DNA of 64,000 nucleotides from Metopolophium dirhodum (Eukaryota; Arthropoda; Insecta; Hemiptera; Aphididae): assembly GCF_019925205.1 (NCBI RefSeq), contig NC_083560.1, forward strand, positions 128,127,062 through 128,191,061. Reading direction: 5' to 3'. Of this stretch, positions 24,733 to 37,541 are shown piece by piece. The position numbers and the translations under genes are program-made. The notes beneath the pieces are model-generated. The model ran no database searches. It was not told where the DNA came from and worked only from the letters and a program-made list of their open reading frames with translations. Positions within the stretch are counted from its first letter, which is position 1. The number at the start of each line of letters is the position of its first letter.

Positions 24733-25519
24733 ATAATGATGATATTATATTATACGCGTTTCCGATGGGCGATGACTGCGTTACGCTCAACGCGCCGCCG
24801 TCCAGTCCTGATAGACCAACACGAGAGTTTGGTCGCATCCTCTATGGCACGCTCGTCTCCGTAATAATAATAATGTATGACAATATATTATTATTATTAT
24901 TATGTTACGTTATTCCATTGCCAGCGGACAGTGCACTTCTGTAAGTTGTTGTCATACACACCACAGTCCCGTATTGTATCATAGTGATTTGTATAGGCGT
25001 TTTGTTATTTAATTTGTTCTCCGTATTCTTTCCTGCGTCCTTTTTTCGCCGTCTCACTCAATTTTGACACCGTTCAATATATTATTATTTTTATATACTG
25101 TCGATAATTACCTACTGCACAACGATATTTTTTGCTGTCTATATCGTACGCCGTATTTTTCTCGTTTCAATCGGTCACTTCATATTGAAATCATCGCCGT
25201 AAACGTCTCACTACATCGTCGAATATATTAATAATATAATTACATCGATCTACCATACCGTTGTGTTGTCCTGCAGATACCTATAGCGTATGTATATTAA
25301 TTTTCTTATCGCATATACGTTAGGCATATACCTATAGGCAGGGACTCAAATATATTTGTATACATTATATAATATATTTCGGTATTTATTATTGCACGCG
25401 TATTAAATATAATATTATAAATTATGAGTATATAATTTTACAGTGCACTCATTTTTGATGCTATACTTGGGAAAACGCAGAGTTGAAAAAACCAACTTTT
25501 TGTTGTTATGTGGTATTGC

Positions 25520-25565
25520 AACTGAGGTGGGAACCACTACCTATAGTATTACTTCCACCTCAGTT
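25520..25565. repeat. Short perfect hairpin
   Basis: Arms AACTGAGGTGG (25520-25530) and CCACCTCAGTT (25555-25565) are perfectly complementary over 11 bp, with a 24-base loop. It may be a tiny fold-back element or a solo hAT-type remnant. No transcript evidence is available. Confidence 0.5.
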
Positions 25566-26296
25566 TCATAGTTTATTATAAAAAAAAAAAATTCTAAATA
25601 CAAGTCTCATATAATATACAAATACTAATATAATTTATACGCCGTGATGGCCAGAGCTATGAATTCATAATAAAGTATAAATTTACAATATGTGCTATCT
25701 ATATTGTATTTTAAGTCCAGGGCTCGGATTTAAAAAATAGAATTACATTTAAAGTCACTAAGAATTAATGCGTTATTTAAATTTAGCGTTTAACATTGTG
25801 ATATATTTATTACGAAATGTTTAAACTTAATGATGTTCCGTTTTATCATTACAATTTCACTCAATTCTAATTACCATACTATACACCACACATATCATTT
25901 GTATCTAGGTGAACATTAAATTGCTTCATTAGACAAATTTGCAATTTCATTAAAATTTGAATATAATTATGATTACATTATTTAGAAATTGTTATATTTT
26001 CACGTAGGTATCTACAACTTGGTACGTACATTATTTATTGATTAATGTTACATTTTATTTAAATCTTTTTAATTATTTGATACCTACCTACACAACTGGT
26101 CATAATAAATTTGTTTATTTTTATTTTCCGTTTTAATTAGGTACACTTTAAATTTCAATAATTATATAACTTATGTTTATGTTTTAGTTATAGTTTTATG
26201 TTTGTTTTGTAACACTTATGTTTTCGTGTCCTGTGACCATAACGTACTTTACAGTTTATGAAAATCAACAAATATACTGAAGATTATACTGTAGAG

Positions 26297-26471
26297 GCTA
26301 GTGGCGTACATAGGTAGGAATTTATTTTCATTATGGGCCAATTGCATTTTTAATGGACCGGAGGGTTGTAATTATGAATGAATATTGAATATATATATGT
26401 TTTAATTAAACCTGAAATTTCACTATAGGCAATGGTCAGAGTTCCTTCTTCTCTATATACGCGCCACTGGA
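26297..26471. mobile_element. Possible degenerate hAT-like MITE
   Basis: The left end AGTGGCGTACATAG and the inverted right end AGTGGCGCGTATATA share the AGTGGCG core seen at hAT termini. The interior is about 175 bp and non-coding. No clear target duplication is visible, so confidence is low. Confidence 0.3.
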
Positions 26472-26896
26472 CTGGAATAAACTCTAGTATAAATTTGCTT
26501 TACTAAGGTTACGTTTAAGGAGTTTAATAGCTTACAATTAGATAATTAAATCGAATAAAACTATCACAAAAAAAAAATGTTGTACTAAACAACATTTAGG
26601 ACTTAAAACTTTTGGACTCAAAACTTGCTTCTTAGAATAATCTTTTTAGCAACAGTTATTCTATATCTCCTCCAGAACAATCTACTCCAGTTTAAGATTG
26701 ACAAAAAACTGCAGTTCTTCTTACAATTTAAATACATTATTTATATCTAGTTACAACCTAAAACATGACATGTACCTAACAAATATTACCTATATTTTGT
26801 GTTTTGACAGGTACCTATACCTATTGTTTAAGATCATTATGATAAAAGTTTTATAATTAATTATTAATGTATACATTTATTTTGTTATAGATCAAT

Positions 26897-29800
26897 ATGA
26901 CACCTATCATTAAATTGAAAAATAAATTTAATTTAAATAAATCTCCATTAAATGCTAACATTTACAACAACAATGGACTTCACGAACAAGAGGAAATACA
27001 ATCAACATCTAGAAAACCTATACAAGACTGTTTAAATGTTGATGATGAAATATTAATTAATATAAGTAACGTATCTGCTAGTTTCAATGTGAAATCACAT
27101 TTAAATCTCAGATATTTAGCACTGCATGGGCATAATGTGGAGTATAAACGTGAAAAAGCGGTAATATAATGTTATACATAATTATTTATTTTAATTAAAA
27201 GTATATTGTAACTCCCTACCCCACTACAAGCTCAGCTTAGAGGTGTATAGGATATTTTGTTATATATCAGAACATCGTATTGTATTTTAATATTTAATAT
27301 CAAAAAAATAATCAAAAAGAAAATTCTTTTATTTAGGTACATACTCTTAAATTTAAACACATTTGTATACATCATGTTTTTTTTTATTATTATTTTAGAA
27401 ACTCGTCATGAAGTTACGTAAACCAAGTGCTACAGCAATTATATGGTCAAGTGGTAAAATAGTTTGTATAGGTTCAGCATCTGAATATGATTCAAAAATA
27501 GCTTCAAAACGTATTGCTAGAATTATTCAAAGGCTGGGATATAGTGATGCAAAATTTAGTAGTTTCAAAATTATTAATGTTCTCGGCTCATGTAGCTTAC
27601 CATTTTCCATCAGAATTATACAATTTTCCGAAAAATATAAACTAAATTCTCAGTAAGTACCTAAACTATAATTAATTTATTACCTAAATGTAATGTAAAT
27701 CGCTATAAATGTTATAGATTTGGAGGTTTCAATGTTATTTAAAAAAAAATTAGTATTGGGAAATTTTAAATGGCTTAACTATTTTATGCATATTAATTAT
27801 ATTATTATTTGACATATAAATTACATTGGGCATCGCAAAATTTAACAATAATGATATTAGTGAATGGTGGTATAAACAAGGTAGGAAAAGTGTTCCGAAA
27901 TCCGATTATACTTCAGTCAATATTATTTTAATTAATTACCTACGATTTAATTTAATATAATATATTATATTATAATATTATATATTTATTTATTTATTGT
28001 AAGGATCGTGTTTTTTAAGCTCACGATGCATCGTTTTATGGTGCATAGTGCACCACTTTTGTTGCCAAGCGCATAAAAAATATCATTGACTAATAGTGTC
28101 TATTATCATTAGATTGTGATTCAGATGTGCCATGCGTAAATAAATTTCCTCTTCTAAACATTCAAGCAACCTTGTAGCATCGACAAAGTTTTTCAGAGAT
28201 AAATAGGTATAATTTTAATAAACAATTGTGTTTATAATCAATGATATTAGGCTAATAAAAAACGTCGTTGATGCCAAAAATATGTTCTATGATATTATTT
28301 AAAATACATTTAAGTCTGGCATCATTTTTACTAAAGACTCTTATATACCGTAGACAACTAACCTCTAGCCACCCCTAATACCACAGTTCCTAGAATGTAC
28401 CTATACTACGAAAAATGTTCAACTTTTCTTTAGAAGACGTATTAAATACACTTATAAATGCGGATAATAAAAATCAAAAAACCGGTGAGTTCACTTTTGC
28501 TGTAGATAAAGTAGGTTTAGTACTCGTTATTGAGTATGCCACTGTAGTAATGGATGTTCAATTTAAAAATAAAAATAAAAATAAAAATCATACTACACGA
28601 AAAAAACGATTACGAAGAAAGGGGTCGATTGGATCATGATTAGGTATTAATGTTTAAATTACAAAAAAAAAAAAACCAAATTTATTTAGCTATTTTTGTT
28701 AATCGTCTGCTCCAAAACGTGGTGTTCACAACAAACACAACAAACAAAGCAAACATAATTTTAATATTGTACCAATACATTCTTCACTCCACCTAGAATC
28801 TTAGATTAAAAAGAAAATCTCATGTTGAAATATAATTGTTGTTTATTATTTCAATTATTCTATGTAGTCAGTACTCAGTTCATGCGGTAAACAATATTTA
28901 TAGAATACTATAAATAGAATATCCACTAAACAATTACCTAACTAATATAACCACTAAACGCAAATAGTTTTTCCACTGTTTAACGTAAAACTAATAATTT
29001 TATGTAGATCTATTGTGAATTGTTGTATTGTATGTACGTAATTATAATAATTTACACATCCACCATAATATATACATAAATATTTTTTTTTTTTTTTGGG
29101 GGAGGGGGTGTCGTTCAGGGTGTCGTTATTGCTCCCTTGTCCCTCCGTGTCATGTGTATCCGCCTGTTCCTATACATTTATTGAAATACAAGACTTAAGA
29201 ACCTGTGTGTTAAAATCTATAACAATAATTAAAAATTACATGACCTATCAATAGATAAAAGCGATAAAAATTAAAAACACATGCATATAGAATAATCTGA
29301 TCAGAATATTCATGAAAATGTTGGCATGTAATATGTGATGTGCATCATAATGAATATAGCACTAAAAATCTAATCCCTAAATATCATATACACATTTAAA
29401 TATGAAATATAACTATCAAACTTTTTTTAATGACATAATTTTTTTTTAAATGTATGCATTTTATATATTTTATTTCAACTGAAAAAAATAGTAATTTTTT
29501 TGGAAAAAAAGTTGAGAAAACGCATTACAAAATATTAACACAGTGGGTTTTTGACCCAATAAGTGGTTACTATTTCTTTGATAAAAACTTTTATTATTAA
29601 TGTTATAACATTTTTTTTAATTATACTATTTTATTAAAAGGTATGAACCCGAGTTGAATCCCGGCGTGACGTACAGAATTAAAGAAATCAAAGCTACATT
29701 AAAAATATATTCTACTGGTAGCATTACTGTAAATGGTAAGGAAATTCTTAAAGAAATTAGTAAAATAAAGTTTTAAGTATATGATAACATTTATTCGTTG

Positions 29801-30073
29801 AATGTTATTTTGTTCACAGCTCCGAGTGAAGCAGTAGTTCAACTTGCCATTGAACACATATATCCTCTAGTTTTACCATTTAAGTTAACCAACTTATTTG
29901 ACGATAAATGTCTTGTTAGAGTGATTGGAGGAACAAAATCCCAGGAACAAAATGCCGGAATATTGGAATCTACTAGTCATTTTCCCATAAATCGTCCCGT
30001 CGGAGAACTAGTGATTAAACGTTGGCAGTTAAACGCTTTGGCACCTATATTAGACAAAAAAGGATACAAATGA
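26897..30073 (+). CDS. Trf2: TBP-related factor 2 (TBPL1/TRF2 type), four coding exons
   Basis: Exons are 26897-27160, 27399-27652, 29641-29735 and 29820-30073. They join in phase to 288 codons plus stop. The protein is a TATA-box-binding-protein paralogue that nucleates transcription from TATA-less promoters together with TFIIA in the nucleus. The first TBP repeat begins near residue 54 (NISNVSASFNVKSHLNLRYL) and includes the MKLRKPSATAIIWSSGKIVC block encoded at the start of exon 2. The second repeat carries LPFSIRI, YEPELNPG and LKIYSTGSITVN. The DNA-contacting phenylalanines of TBP are not conserved, as expected for TRF2. Compared with vertebrate TBPL1 (about 186 aa) it has an N-terminal extension of roughly 50 residues and a C-terminal one of about 60. 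The acceptor at 26890 leaves the frame open upstream, so a further coding exon is possible. Confidence 0.93.
27653..29640 (+). other. Large intron of the TRF2 gene
   Basis: A 2-kb intron between the GTAAGT donor and the TTAAAAG acceptor. It contains a 74-codon frame at 28415-28639 with a low-complexity KNKNKNK tail that I do not accept as a gene. It also contains an inverted fragment of the dispersed TIR family near 28768-28805 and a T-run followed by G-run at about 29083-29110. Confidence 0.6.
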
Positions 30074-32760
30074 TACTACGTAAACAATTTTTTTTCTGCG
30101 GTCATAATGTATGTTAAATTTTGACCATAGGTTTTGTTTCTCAATTGATTTATAATTTAAAAATTATAAATAATTAAAATCCAATTTTAAATATATAAAC
30201 AAATGTTATTTTTATTCTTTGAAAAAATATTCCGCTATATAGCCATAGAATTTAGAATTTAAATTGTATGATTAAATTTATATATTTTTATGAGCTATAT
30301 ATATAATATAACTTACTAATATTATTAAATTGATAAAAAAAGTTTTTAAGTCAAACGATTATTTCTCTATAAAAATAATACATTTGTTTATAACTTCGTC
30401 TTTCAGAATTTATTGTTTATAGAATTTAATAACATGGTTTTGATATAATTAGTACGTCATTGATGGCGTTAAATTCATATATTATAACTAAATAATTTAT
30501 AGTAAAATAATGAGTAGAAAATCAATGCTTATCTCAATTGAATTTTGTAATAAGCTTTTGAGAATATGTCGAGCCCATTATTTTCATAATCTTGAAAAGC
30601 TTGAACATTGTTTGCCTTTTTTCAAAAAAAGGTAAAAAATATCCATCTGACAGATTTTAGGATGCTCTCTTCCAAAAACGACAGCGACCTCACGTGTAAT
30701 TGATATAGACTTGTCCTATCCATTATATTATTATCGATAATAATATATGCTTAAAATAGTATTAAATCCACGGATTCTTGTATTTATAGTATGTACCTAT
30801 AGGCTATAATAGTGAATAAATTAACTCATACTATTAGTTACAAAGCGAGAATCCGTAGTTTCTATTTTCTTACCGTTTTAACGTATCACATGTAGTAAGT
30901 CATTTAGTAAGGCTCGTCCAATTCAATAATTAATATTGTTGTGTACTTTTTTATTGTATTTTTATGCTCCTAGTTTATGTTTATGTTTAATTCAATTTTA
31001 TTTTTAATTTAAGAAAAAATAATCATACTTAATAAGAAAAAAATTACATACAAGTGTATGATACAACTTTAATATAGGTAATATATTAAAGTCTAAGTAA
31101 AATGTCACCTGTGTAAATTTGAGCTCCAAAATTGTGCACCATAGGTTGTTATTTTTTAACAGATACTTGATTTATTAATCGTTTTAGTTTGACAACTTAT
31201 TAACTGTCAATCAAATTAAAATATTAATACTAAAGTTTTATTTAATTTTTTTTTATAAAATTAATTTTAAATTATTTATATATATTAAAGATGATGAGCC
31301 TTTTAGTGTTTGTCTTTTGTGTAATACTTTTTTTATTTTAGTTTATTACCTTTATTCTTAAAGCTTTATGTTGTGAAATTATTTTATAATATAATATTGT
31401 ATATAATACGTTGTATCTACACAATGTTATATGATATCAATTACCATACCTATCACATCATTATTGTTTTTATTTTTGCCCAATCATTTTTATAATGTTT
31501 TACTATGTTAATTGTTTGTGGCATAAATAATAAATCTTAATATCAATGTTTATATTTTAGATTCTAAGTGAAATGATTAATTTATTAGTTTTACAATAAT
31601 ATGTGTGTTTCTTTTTTTTGTATATCATCACCTTTTTGAGCAGTAAAAATGTTTAAACCGTCAACTTTGAAAGTACCTTATAGTAGAAAATTGGATTTTA
31701 TTGGTACTATGAGGGTCAAAAGTAAAAGAAAATCGGGAAAAAATATATTTGAGAAAAACCGGAATGTTTTCGTAAACCAGTTTTTAACTAAATTGATTTT
31801 GTTATTTGTTGTAGTTATTCAATAGGTAACTAATTACCGTAGATACTTGAAATGTTCGCACCAAATATTTATATTAGTCTATTCTAGAATCTTGACTTAA
31901 AATGTATACCAATTTAATTAACCAATTTACCTACTTACCTGAAAATTTTTTGTATAATTGATTCAAGTTTAAATTTTAAGGTAACCAAAAGTAGGTCCTT
32001 ACCTATATAATTTATTATTTAACAATTCATCCTTATTCAAGATAAAAATTTCACTTTTACCTCAAACTATAATTTTCTATACTTACACGAAATGTAAACT
32101 AATTTGATGATATTTATATATATATTATATGTATTTTAAACTTTCGATTTCTAAAATTTTTTTTTTCATAAACGTTGATAAAAATGCATTCACAATTGTA
32201 CTCTTAGCATTTTAAAAATATCGATAAATATTCGGTTATTCCTAATACAAATATGAGCATTAACTTATGCGGTTCCAATATAAGTATTAAATAGCTAAGT
32301 CCAATAGTTTAATACAGGCATTTTAAAACTTAAAACCAAATTCTGTGGCTCAAACTTAAATGTATGAAAATATTCAACTAGTGCTGAATAATTAGGCATA
32401 CAGTTATACAGATGATTTATTTTTCAATCCTTGGATTTGTTTTTACATTGAAAAAATAATTATACTAATGAATTTTACATTTTAATACATTTTAAATTGT
32501 ATAAAAAATTAAAATTATATTTTATTCTTTACATTACTATACACATAAATAATAAATATATATTATATTTTTAAATTTTCCAATAAATTAAATTTTTGAA
32601 ACGAATAAATTAAAATTAGTTTTTTTTTGTTTACCGCCCAATAATAAATAATTTTATTTTTATTTTTGCAATATTTCCAGCATTAATCATAATTCATAAT
32701 GCTTTGTGTTATGGTTTAAAAACTTAAAACTGACAATATATACCATCAATTTACATCATT
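30074..32760. other. AT-rich intergenic DNA
   Basis: No gene recognised and no AATAAA close to the TRF2 stop. A diverged copy of the dispersed TIR family lies at 31558-31830; otherwise nothing stands out. Confidence 0.5.
31558..31830 (+). repeat. Diverged copy of the 'gattctgagcgaagcgatga' family
   Basis: The order 'agattctaagtgaaatgatt', then 'ttttacaataatatgtgtg', a 'catcaccttttt' word, 'gggtcaaaagtaaaa' and 'gagaaaaaccggaa' is the same as in 48833-49130. It has many substitutions and so is an old copy. Confidence 0.6.
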
Positions 32761-32762
32761 AA

Positions 32763-33715
32763 GGGGATTGCAGAATACGTATTTTTCATACGTTTTAGAC
32801 CAATAAGTGGTGGTAAATTACACATACTTCGGAAAGTCTGATTTTAATTTATTTATACGTGTATGAACTCTGACAAAATATCTAGGCTTCTAGGAAGTCG
32901 ATTTTAAAAGCCCTTAAAATTAAGTTTTTTTAAAAAAATTTCATGAAATATTTATATTACATATTATGTATTTATTTTGGGCACATTTGATTTTAAATTA
33001 AAAAAGTGATGCCTAAAGAACATAACCTAGTTCCTAGTTCTGGCTTAACATCCATTCAAGCCAGCCTTAATTTGGTATCTCTCGTTACTAGATATGAGTT
33101 AATTGATGTATCCTTTCTTGACTTACTACAGCTTTTTAATTTTCATATCCCCACATTCAATTCTCGGTCCATTCCTACATTCGCAATTCCGTTCCACCAT
33201 ACTTCTTACGGCGCTAATAACCCTATTGACCGAATATCTCGTGTACTAAACCGGCTAAATAATTATGATATGTTTATTTAATGTTATCTATGTGCACTGT
33301 TTAATGTAACTGTTTGTTTATTGCAATCGTTTTATTTTTACATGTCATTTATAAGCAATGCTACTATAGTATTATATATTGTACCTTAATTGTTTATGTT
33401 ATGTATTTTAGCCTAGAGTCTAGACACTTAAATTCAACCATTTTTTCGAACTTCAAGAAGTATGTTTAATTTACTACCTCTTTTCCTAGTTTTTATAGTT
33501 AATATGCAAACAGTAATATATTTCATTCTGCGAGAAGTATTGACATTTATGTGCGAGAGTTGCATTCGGTGGTGGTTAAAGCGATTAAAGCGATTCTCGG
33601 AAACACACACTAATGACTAATGAGTAATGTTAATTTACTACTCACCCATAGACATAGCCCAAATGTTCATGTCATGTGAATTGAATAAATATTACTCCTT
33701 AAAACATGATACGAC
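32763..33715 (-). repeat. Inverted relative of the 424-bp repeat, split by a LINE fragment
   Basis: On the minus strand the right part (about 33601-33715) matches 'gtatcatcatgttttaagga' and 'catgacatgaatatttg' of the unit at 15421-16264. The left part (32763-32995) matches its other half, including 'tgtgcccaaaataaatac' and 'ggtctaaaacgtatgaaaaa'. The block between the two halves contains a LINE C-terminal fragment, so a retroelement appears to have landed inside an older copy. Confidence 0.6.
33006..33281 (+). pseudogene. C-terminal fragment of a non-LTR retrotransposon polyprotein
   Basis: A 91-codon frame. The pattern 'RYELIDVSFLDLLQLFN' then 'IPTFNSRSIPTFAIPFHHTSYG' (shown here in parts) and 'ANNPIDRISRVLNRLNNYD' is the characteristic tail that follows the reverse transcriptase in many insect LINEs. 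The catalytic part is absent, so this is a 5'-truncated insertion. The methionine is probably not a biological start. The clade is not resolved. Confidence 0.6.
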
Positions 33716-33719
33716 GGAG

Positions 33720-35250
33720 CCCGCCCTTAAGGCCTTAACGTCATATATTTTAAGTGTTTATACTATATACAAAAATATGAGTTTCATAGCAAGGGCCTAA
33801 ACGTCATATAGATATTGTTTTTTTGTATAATATGTTATTCAAACGATCTGTTACATGCATGAACAATATGTGTAATTGATAAATATAACATGATTAAAGT
33901 ATAAGTAATAAGAATAACTAAAACTACCACCTACCTGTTGAGAAACTTTGTTATGACTTGTGAGATTATTCATACTATCATTCAAGACTTTATATGACAT
34001 TGGCAGTGACAAGAATAAACCTTAAGCCAATATATTTATTTTTAATTTATGATGTTCATAATAATTTTAGTACATGTATATTAAAAATTGTGTTATCAAA
34101 CATAACGCGAATAAAAAAGTTATTTTAAATAACCCTATATTTCTACACAAATTAAAATACAAATCAAAATCTAAGTAGGTATATATTTTAAGTATTTAAA
34201 AGTTAAGTGGGTACGTACTAGCAAGGCATTACTTAGTCTTAAGTATAATTTATATCATCGAGTACTAAATACGGGTGATGTGACACTGCAGTCGGAATAA
34301 TATTAGTTTGGAAATGTAAATTTGGTCACTAAGAGATCAGTTTGTAATTTAATTTGTGTGTGTCTTATGGAGTTTTCTATGGAGAACATTAATACCTATT
34401 ATATTACTATCTCAAAAAAGGGGAAACTCAAGAAAAATAATACCAAATCACAAATCCTAACCTATTATACAAAAAATATTTATTTTAAATAATCTTTTGT
34501 TTGTATTTAGTTGAATAATGTTTTACATAAATTATTCGTCTTCAACAAACGAATAATTGTAATTAGATATTACTGTATTAGTTGTACATTTTGTTTCCTA
34601 TAGTAATTATTAGCTAGGCATACCTATTCTATATTTTATTATTATACATTTGTAATGTTAATACATTATTAACTATCACCCTAACATATTATATTTTATG
34701 AATAATATAATATATATGACAAAGTTTCTTTTAAATTTCTTAAAAGTCAATTTTACTATGAGCTACTATTTTAGCACTCTTATCATTAAAGTTTAAAATC
34801 ATGTGACAACATTCGATTATTCCCCAAAAGACAAAATTCTAGTAGCATTCGAGGCCAATCACTGGCCGAGTTCCCAAGGACTGGATAGTAGTGAATTTTT
34901 AAAGGATTCGAGTTTTTGAACATGTAGGTAAAATAGATAGTAAAAAAGAAACTCACAACAAAATAACGGGTAGAAAAAATTACGTATATTTAAAAAATAA
35001 TTAATCTAGTACCAAGAAAGTCAAACGGGTGTAAATTCGAACGGAGAAAACACGTAGTTCAGGGATAACAATAATATAAATAAATAACGAGGATGATGGG
35101 ACAAAAAGACCGTCTCGTGACTTTTGTTTTGTGATATTATTATTAATAATAATGTATAATAGTCTCTCTTTTTTTTTGCATGCAAGACGTATTTGCGGTG
35201 GTTCCGATGGATGGTTACCGGAAGATAATAAATTATAATATATAATGACT
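33720..35250. other. AT-rich intergenic DNA
   Basis: No gene recognised. The minus-strand frame at 35001-35315 is a shadow of AT-rich DNA and of the gypsy remnant. No LTR for the gypsy remnant could be delimited. Confidence 0.4.
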
Positions 35251-35282
35251 AAATGAGCAAACTGTTGTATGCGTATTTTCCA

Positions 35283-37025
35283 GGAATGCTCCACGCCATG
35301 CTTAGCACTTGCCAATATCCGGCACTAAAATCCACACTGGAGAAAATTATTTTCCCTCAAACCAAGCCAAAAGTTCGCTTATGTCTCGACGCGCGACGCG
35401 TGAATCGGTTAATTTTACCGATGCACGATATGTTTTCTCCACTTGACGAACTTTTGGCTCGGTTCGGGGGGGGGGGGGGGGGATTTTCTCCAGTCTGGAT
35501 TTTAGTGCCGGATATTGGCAATAGCCGTTACATCCAACAGTACGTAAATTCACAGCGTTTGTTTTTGAAGGGCGGTCCTATCAGTTTTTTTGTACCTAGG
35601 TCTAAACATTTCGAATACAGCGTTCGGCAAAGCATTAGAGGCTGTACTAAATATTAAAATAAATGGGACAGACGACAACCTAGACTATCTTCATATATAT
35701 GTTGACGACGTTTTAATCTCATCCACCTTGTTTGACGAACATCTAGTACGCCTCGGTACTTTGTTCAAGAAAATATCCATATCAGGAATGACATTGAAAT
35801 AGTCCATGTGTGAGTTTCTTCGACAAAAGATAAAGTTCCTTGGACACTTTATGACTCCACTTGGGATGTCTATGGATCCGTCAAAGCTTCAAGCGATTTG
35901 TGAGTTTCCCTAGCCTTGGATAAAAAAGAGCTACAAACGTTTATCGGATTTTGAAATTTCTATAGACAATTTTCGTGTCACCATGTCTCAATTAGTAGCC
36001 CATTTATTGAACTCATCAAAAAAGATTGTGCTTGGCGTTTTGGGTATGAAGATCTGAAGCTGTTCAATGCGGTCCGTGAATCATTCACAGAATAATATCT
36101 GTCACATCCCCATTTCGACCAGAGTTTTTACCTTCAGACTGATGCTAGTAAAGTTGGACTCTGTGCTGAGCTGTTTCAAATCTTTCCAAGTGGAGACCGT
36201 CGTACAATATCTTTTGCTAGCCGCACTTTGAACAACGCTGAACGTAATTATTCCATAGCAGAACTGGAATTGTTATCTATAGTCTTTGCTTGTAAGAAGT
36301 TTCGGGTATTCATCCTGGGATATCCAGTCACTATCCTGCCTGATCATCAAGCCTTAACTTTCTTATTTCAATATCGCCTGCGAAACGCTTGATTAACTCG
36401 GTGGACGTTACACTTTCAAGAGTTCAATCTGCAAGTAAAACACATCCCCGGCTCAGATAATGTTATTGATGCTCTATCCAGAAGTCCTGCCGGGTGAGAG
36501 GAGGCAGAGAAGGTTGTGTCAAGTTTTCCATGTGTTTTAACAATCACGTCAAAAAATGTCCAAGCCGAGTTTGAGCGCCAAATATCATCCTTAAATTCGA
36601 TTTGTTTGTCCCATAGGGAGGACACTAACCTTGATAGACTTCACCAGCTGCTGATGGACCCCCAGAGTCAGCATAATCCGTATCTCGAACACTATAGCTT
36701 AGTAGAGGGAGTACTGTTTTATCGACGACACAAGTCCACTGATCAATGGCTGGTCTGCATCTTCATCGATAGGGTAGACGAACTGTAACCTGAAATATAC
36801 TCAGGTACATCGTCATTTTGGACATGTCAGACCAAAGAAGTGCATACTCGCGATACGTGATTTCTTCTTTTTCAAAAGCTTTCAGTCACGTATTCGAAAA
36901 GTTGTCTGAAGTTGTGTGTTGTGTCAAAAGACTAAAGCGTCCATGGTCCGCATAGAAGGAGAAATACGATCTGTTTTGGCTGATGTCCTACTTGGGCGGG
37001 TATTAGTCGATCTGTATGGTCCTCT
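35283..37025 (+). pseudogene. Degenerate Ty3/gypsy-type pol (RT, RNase H, integrase N-terminus)
   Basis: Ordered pol pieces lie in shifting frames. The RT block KVRLCLDARRVNRLILP is followed by the FSSLDFSAGYWQ block near 35485, then NTAFGKALEAVL and the catalytic YVDDVLIS at about 35698. RNase H follows at about 36100-36480, with the TDASKVGLC, SRTLNNAERNYS and IAELELLSIVFACKKF motifs and LPDHQALTFLF. The integrase zinc-binding region is seen at about 36800-36950 (HFGH, then a C-x2-C near CVLCQKT), ending at LVDLYGPL. At least one frameshift (near 35590) and several stop codons make it non-functional. The integrase core is missing because the sequence breaks off near 37025. Confidence 0.85.
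35309..35521. repeat. 39-bp inverted duplication of an RT motif beside a 17-G run
   Basis: The arm at 35309-35347 is the reverse complement of 35483-35521 with one mismatch in 39. The right arm is in sense and encodes the gypsy RT block FSSLDFSAGYWQ, so the left arm is the inverted copy. The 135-base spacer ends in an uninterrupted run of 17 G (35466-35482) directly at the right arm. Confidence 0.9.
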
Positions 37026-37185
37026 CTCTCTGGCTCTCGACGGCGAGCACGTGGAGGAGCAGGTGGAAGCGAGAGGTATTGACTCAACGATGGTCGGGAC
37101 GACGTAGACAATGATAATAACGAGTGTATGTGAAAATCGCGAAAAAAATCATACATTAAAAGTCAAAAAAACAAAAATTTACTTA

Positions 37186-37541
37186 AATATAATGGTTATT
37201 TATATAGGTTTGACAAAAATATAGAAATACCATGTATTGGAGATGTACTGAAGAACTATGTAAATCGCGCCTTAACTTAAACAACGACGAAATTGTAAAA
37301 GGACCTAGTGAACATAACCATACTATTTCAAATTTAGAAATTGAATGACGTGTTTGTATTGACGAAATGAAAATTCGAGCTCTATCATCTCAAGATAATC
37401 CACATCAGATCGTTTCAGAAGCCTCAACATTGTGTTCGCAAACTGTTCACGGAGCTCTCTCTCCAGTAAGTCATATTAAACGCACTTTGTGTCGAATACG
37501 ACAAATTAATAGTTCTGCTCCGTCTAACCCATTTACTTGAT
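37186..37541 (+). pseudogene. FLYWCH-type zinc-finger remnant
   Basis: The reading NGYLYRFDKN followed, after a one-base shift, by YWRCTEELCKSRL and then EHNH gives the F/Y-L-Y-x-W-x-C-x(n)-C-x(n)-H-x-H pattern of FLYWCH domains. These domains occur in MULE-type transposases and in some transcription regulators. A TGA interrupts the frame after the HNH segment. The frame then continues for about 75 further codons to a stop at 37541, with no transposase core. It is probably a transposon fragment, trapped between the gypsy and R1-like remnants. Confidence 0.65.

Larger units (their letters stand above)
24240..25280. promoter_or_regulatory. GC-richer, CpG-containing stretch, candidate promoter region for the TRF2 gene
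   Basis: Blocks such as 24280-24400, 24760-24860 and 25010-25260 are much richer in C, G and CpG than the flanks. A fair donor (CTTCT|GTAAGT, cut before 24941) occurs here. The first visible TRF2 coding exon begins with an acceptor at 26890, so an upstream exon is required. The assignment is inferred from position only. Confidence 0.3.

Noticed and set aside
28415..28639. 74-codon frame inside the TRF2 intron
   Set aside because: Low-complexity lysine/asparagine tail, no family, no sign of splice use.
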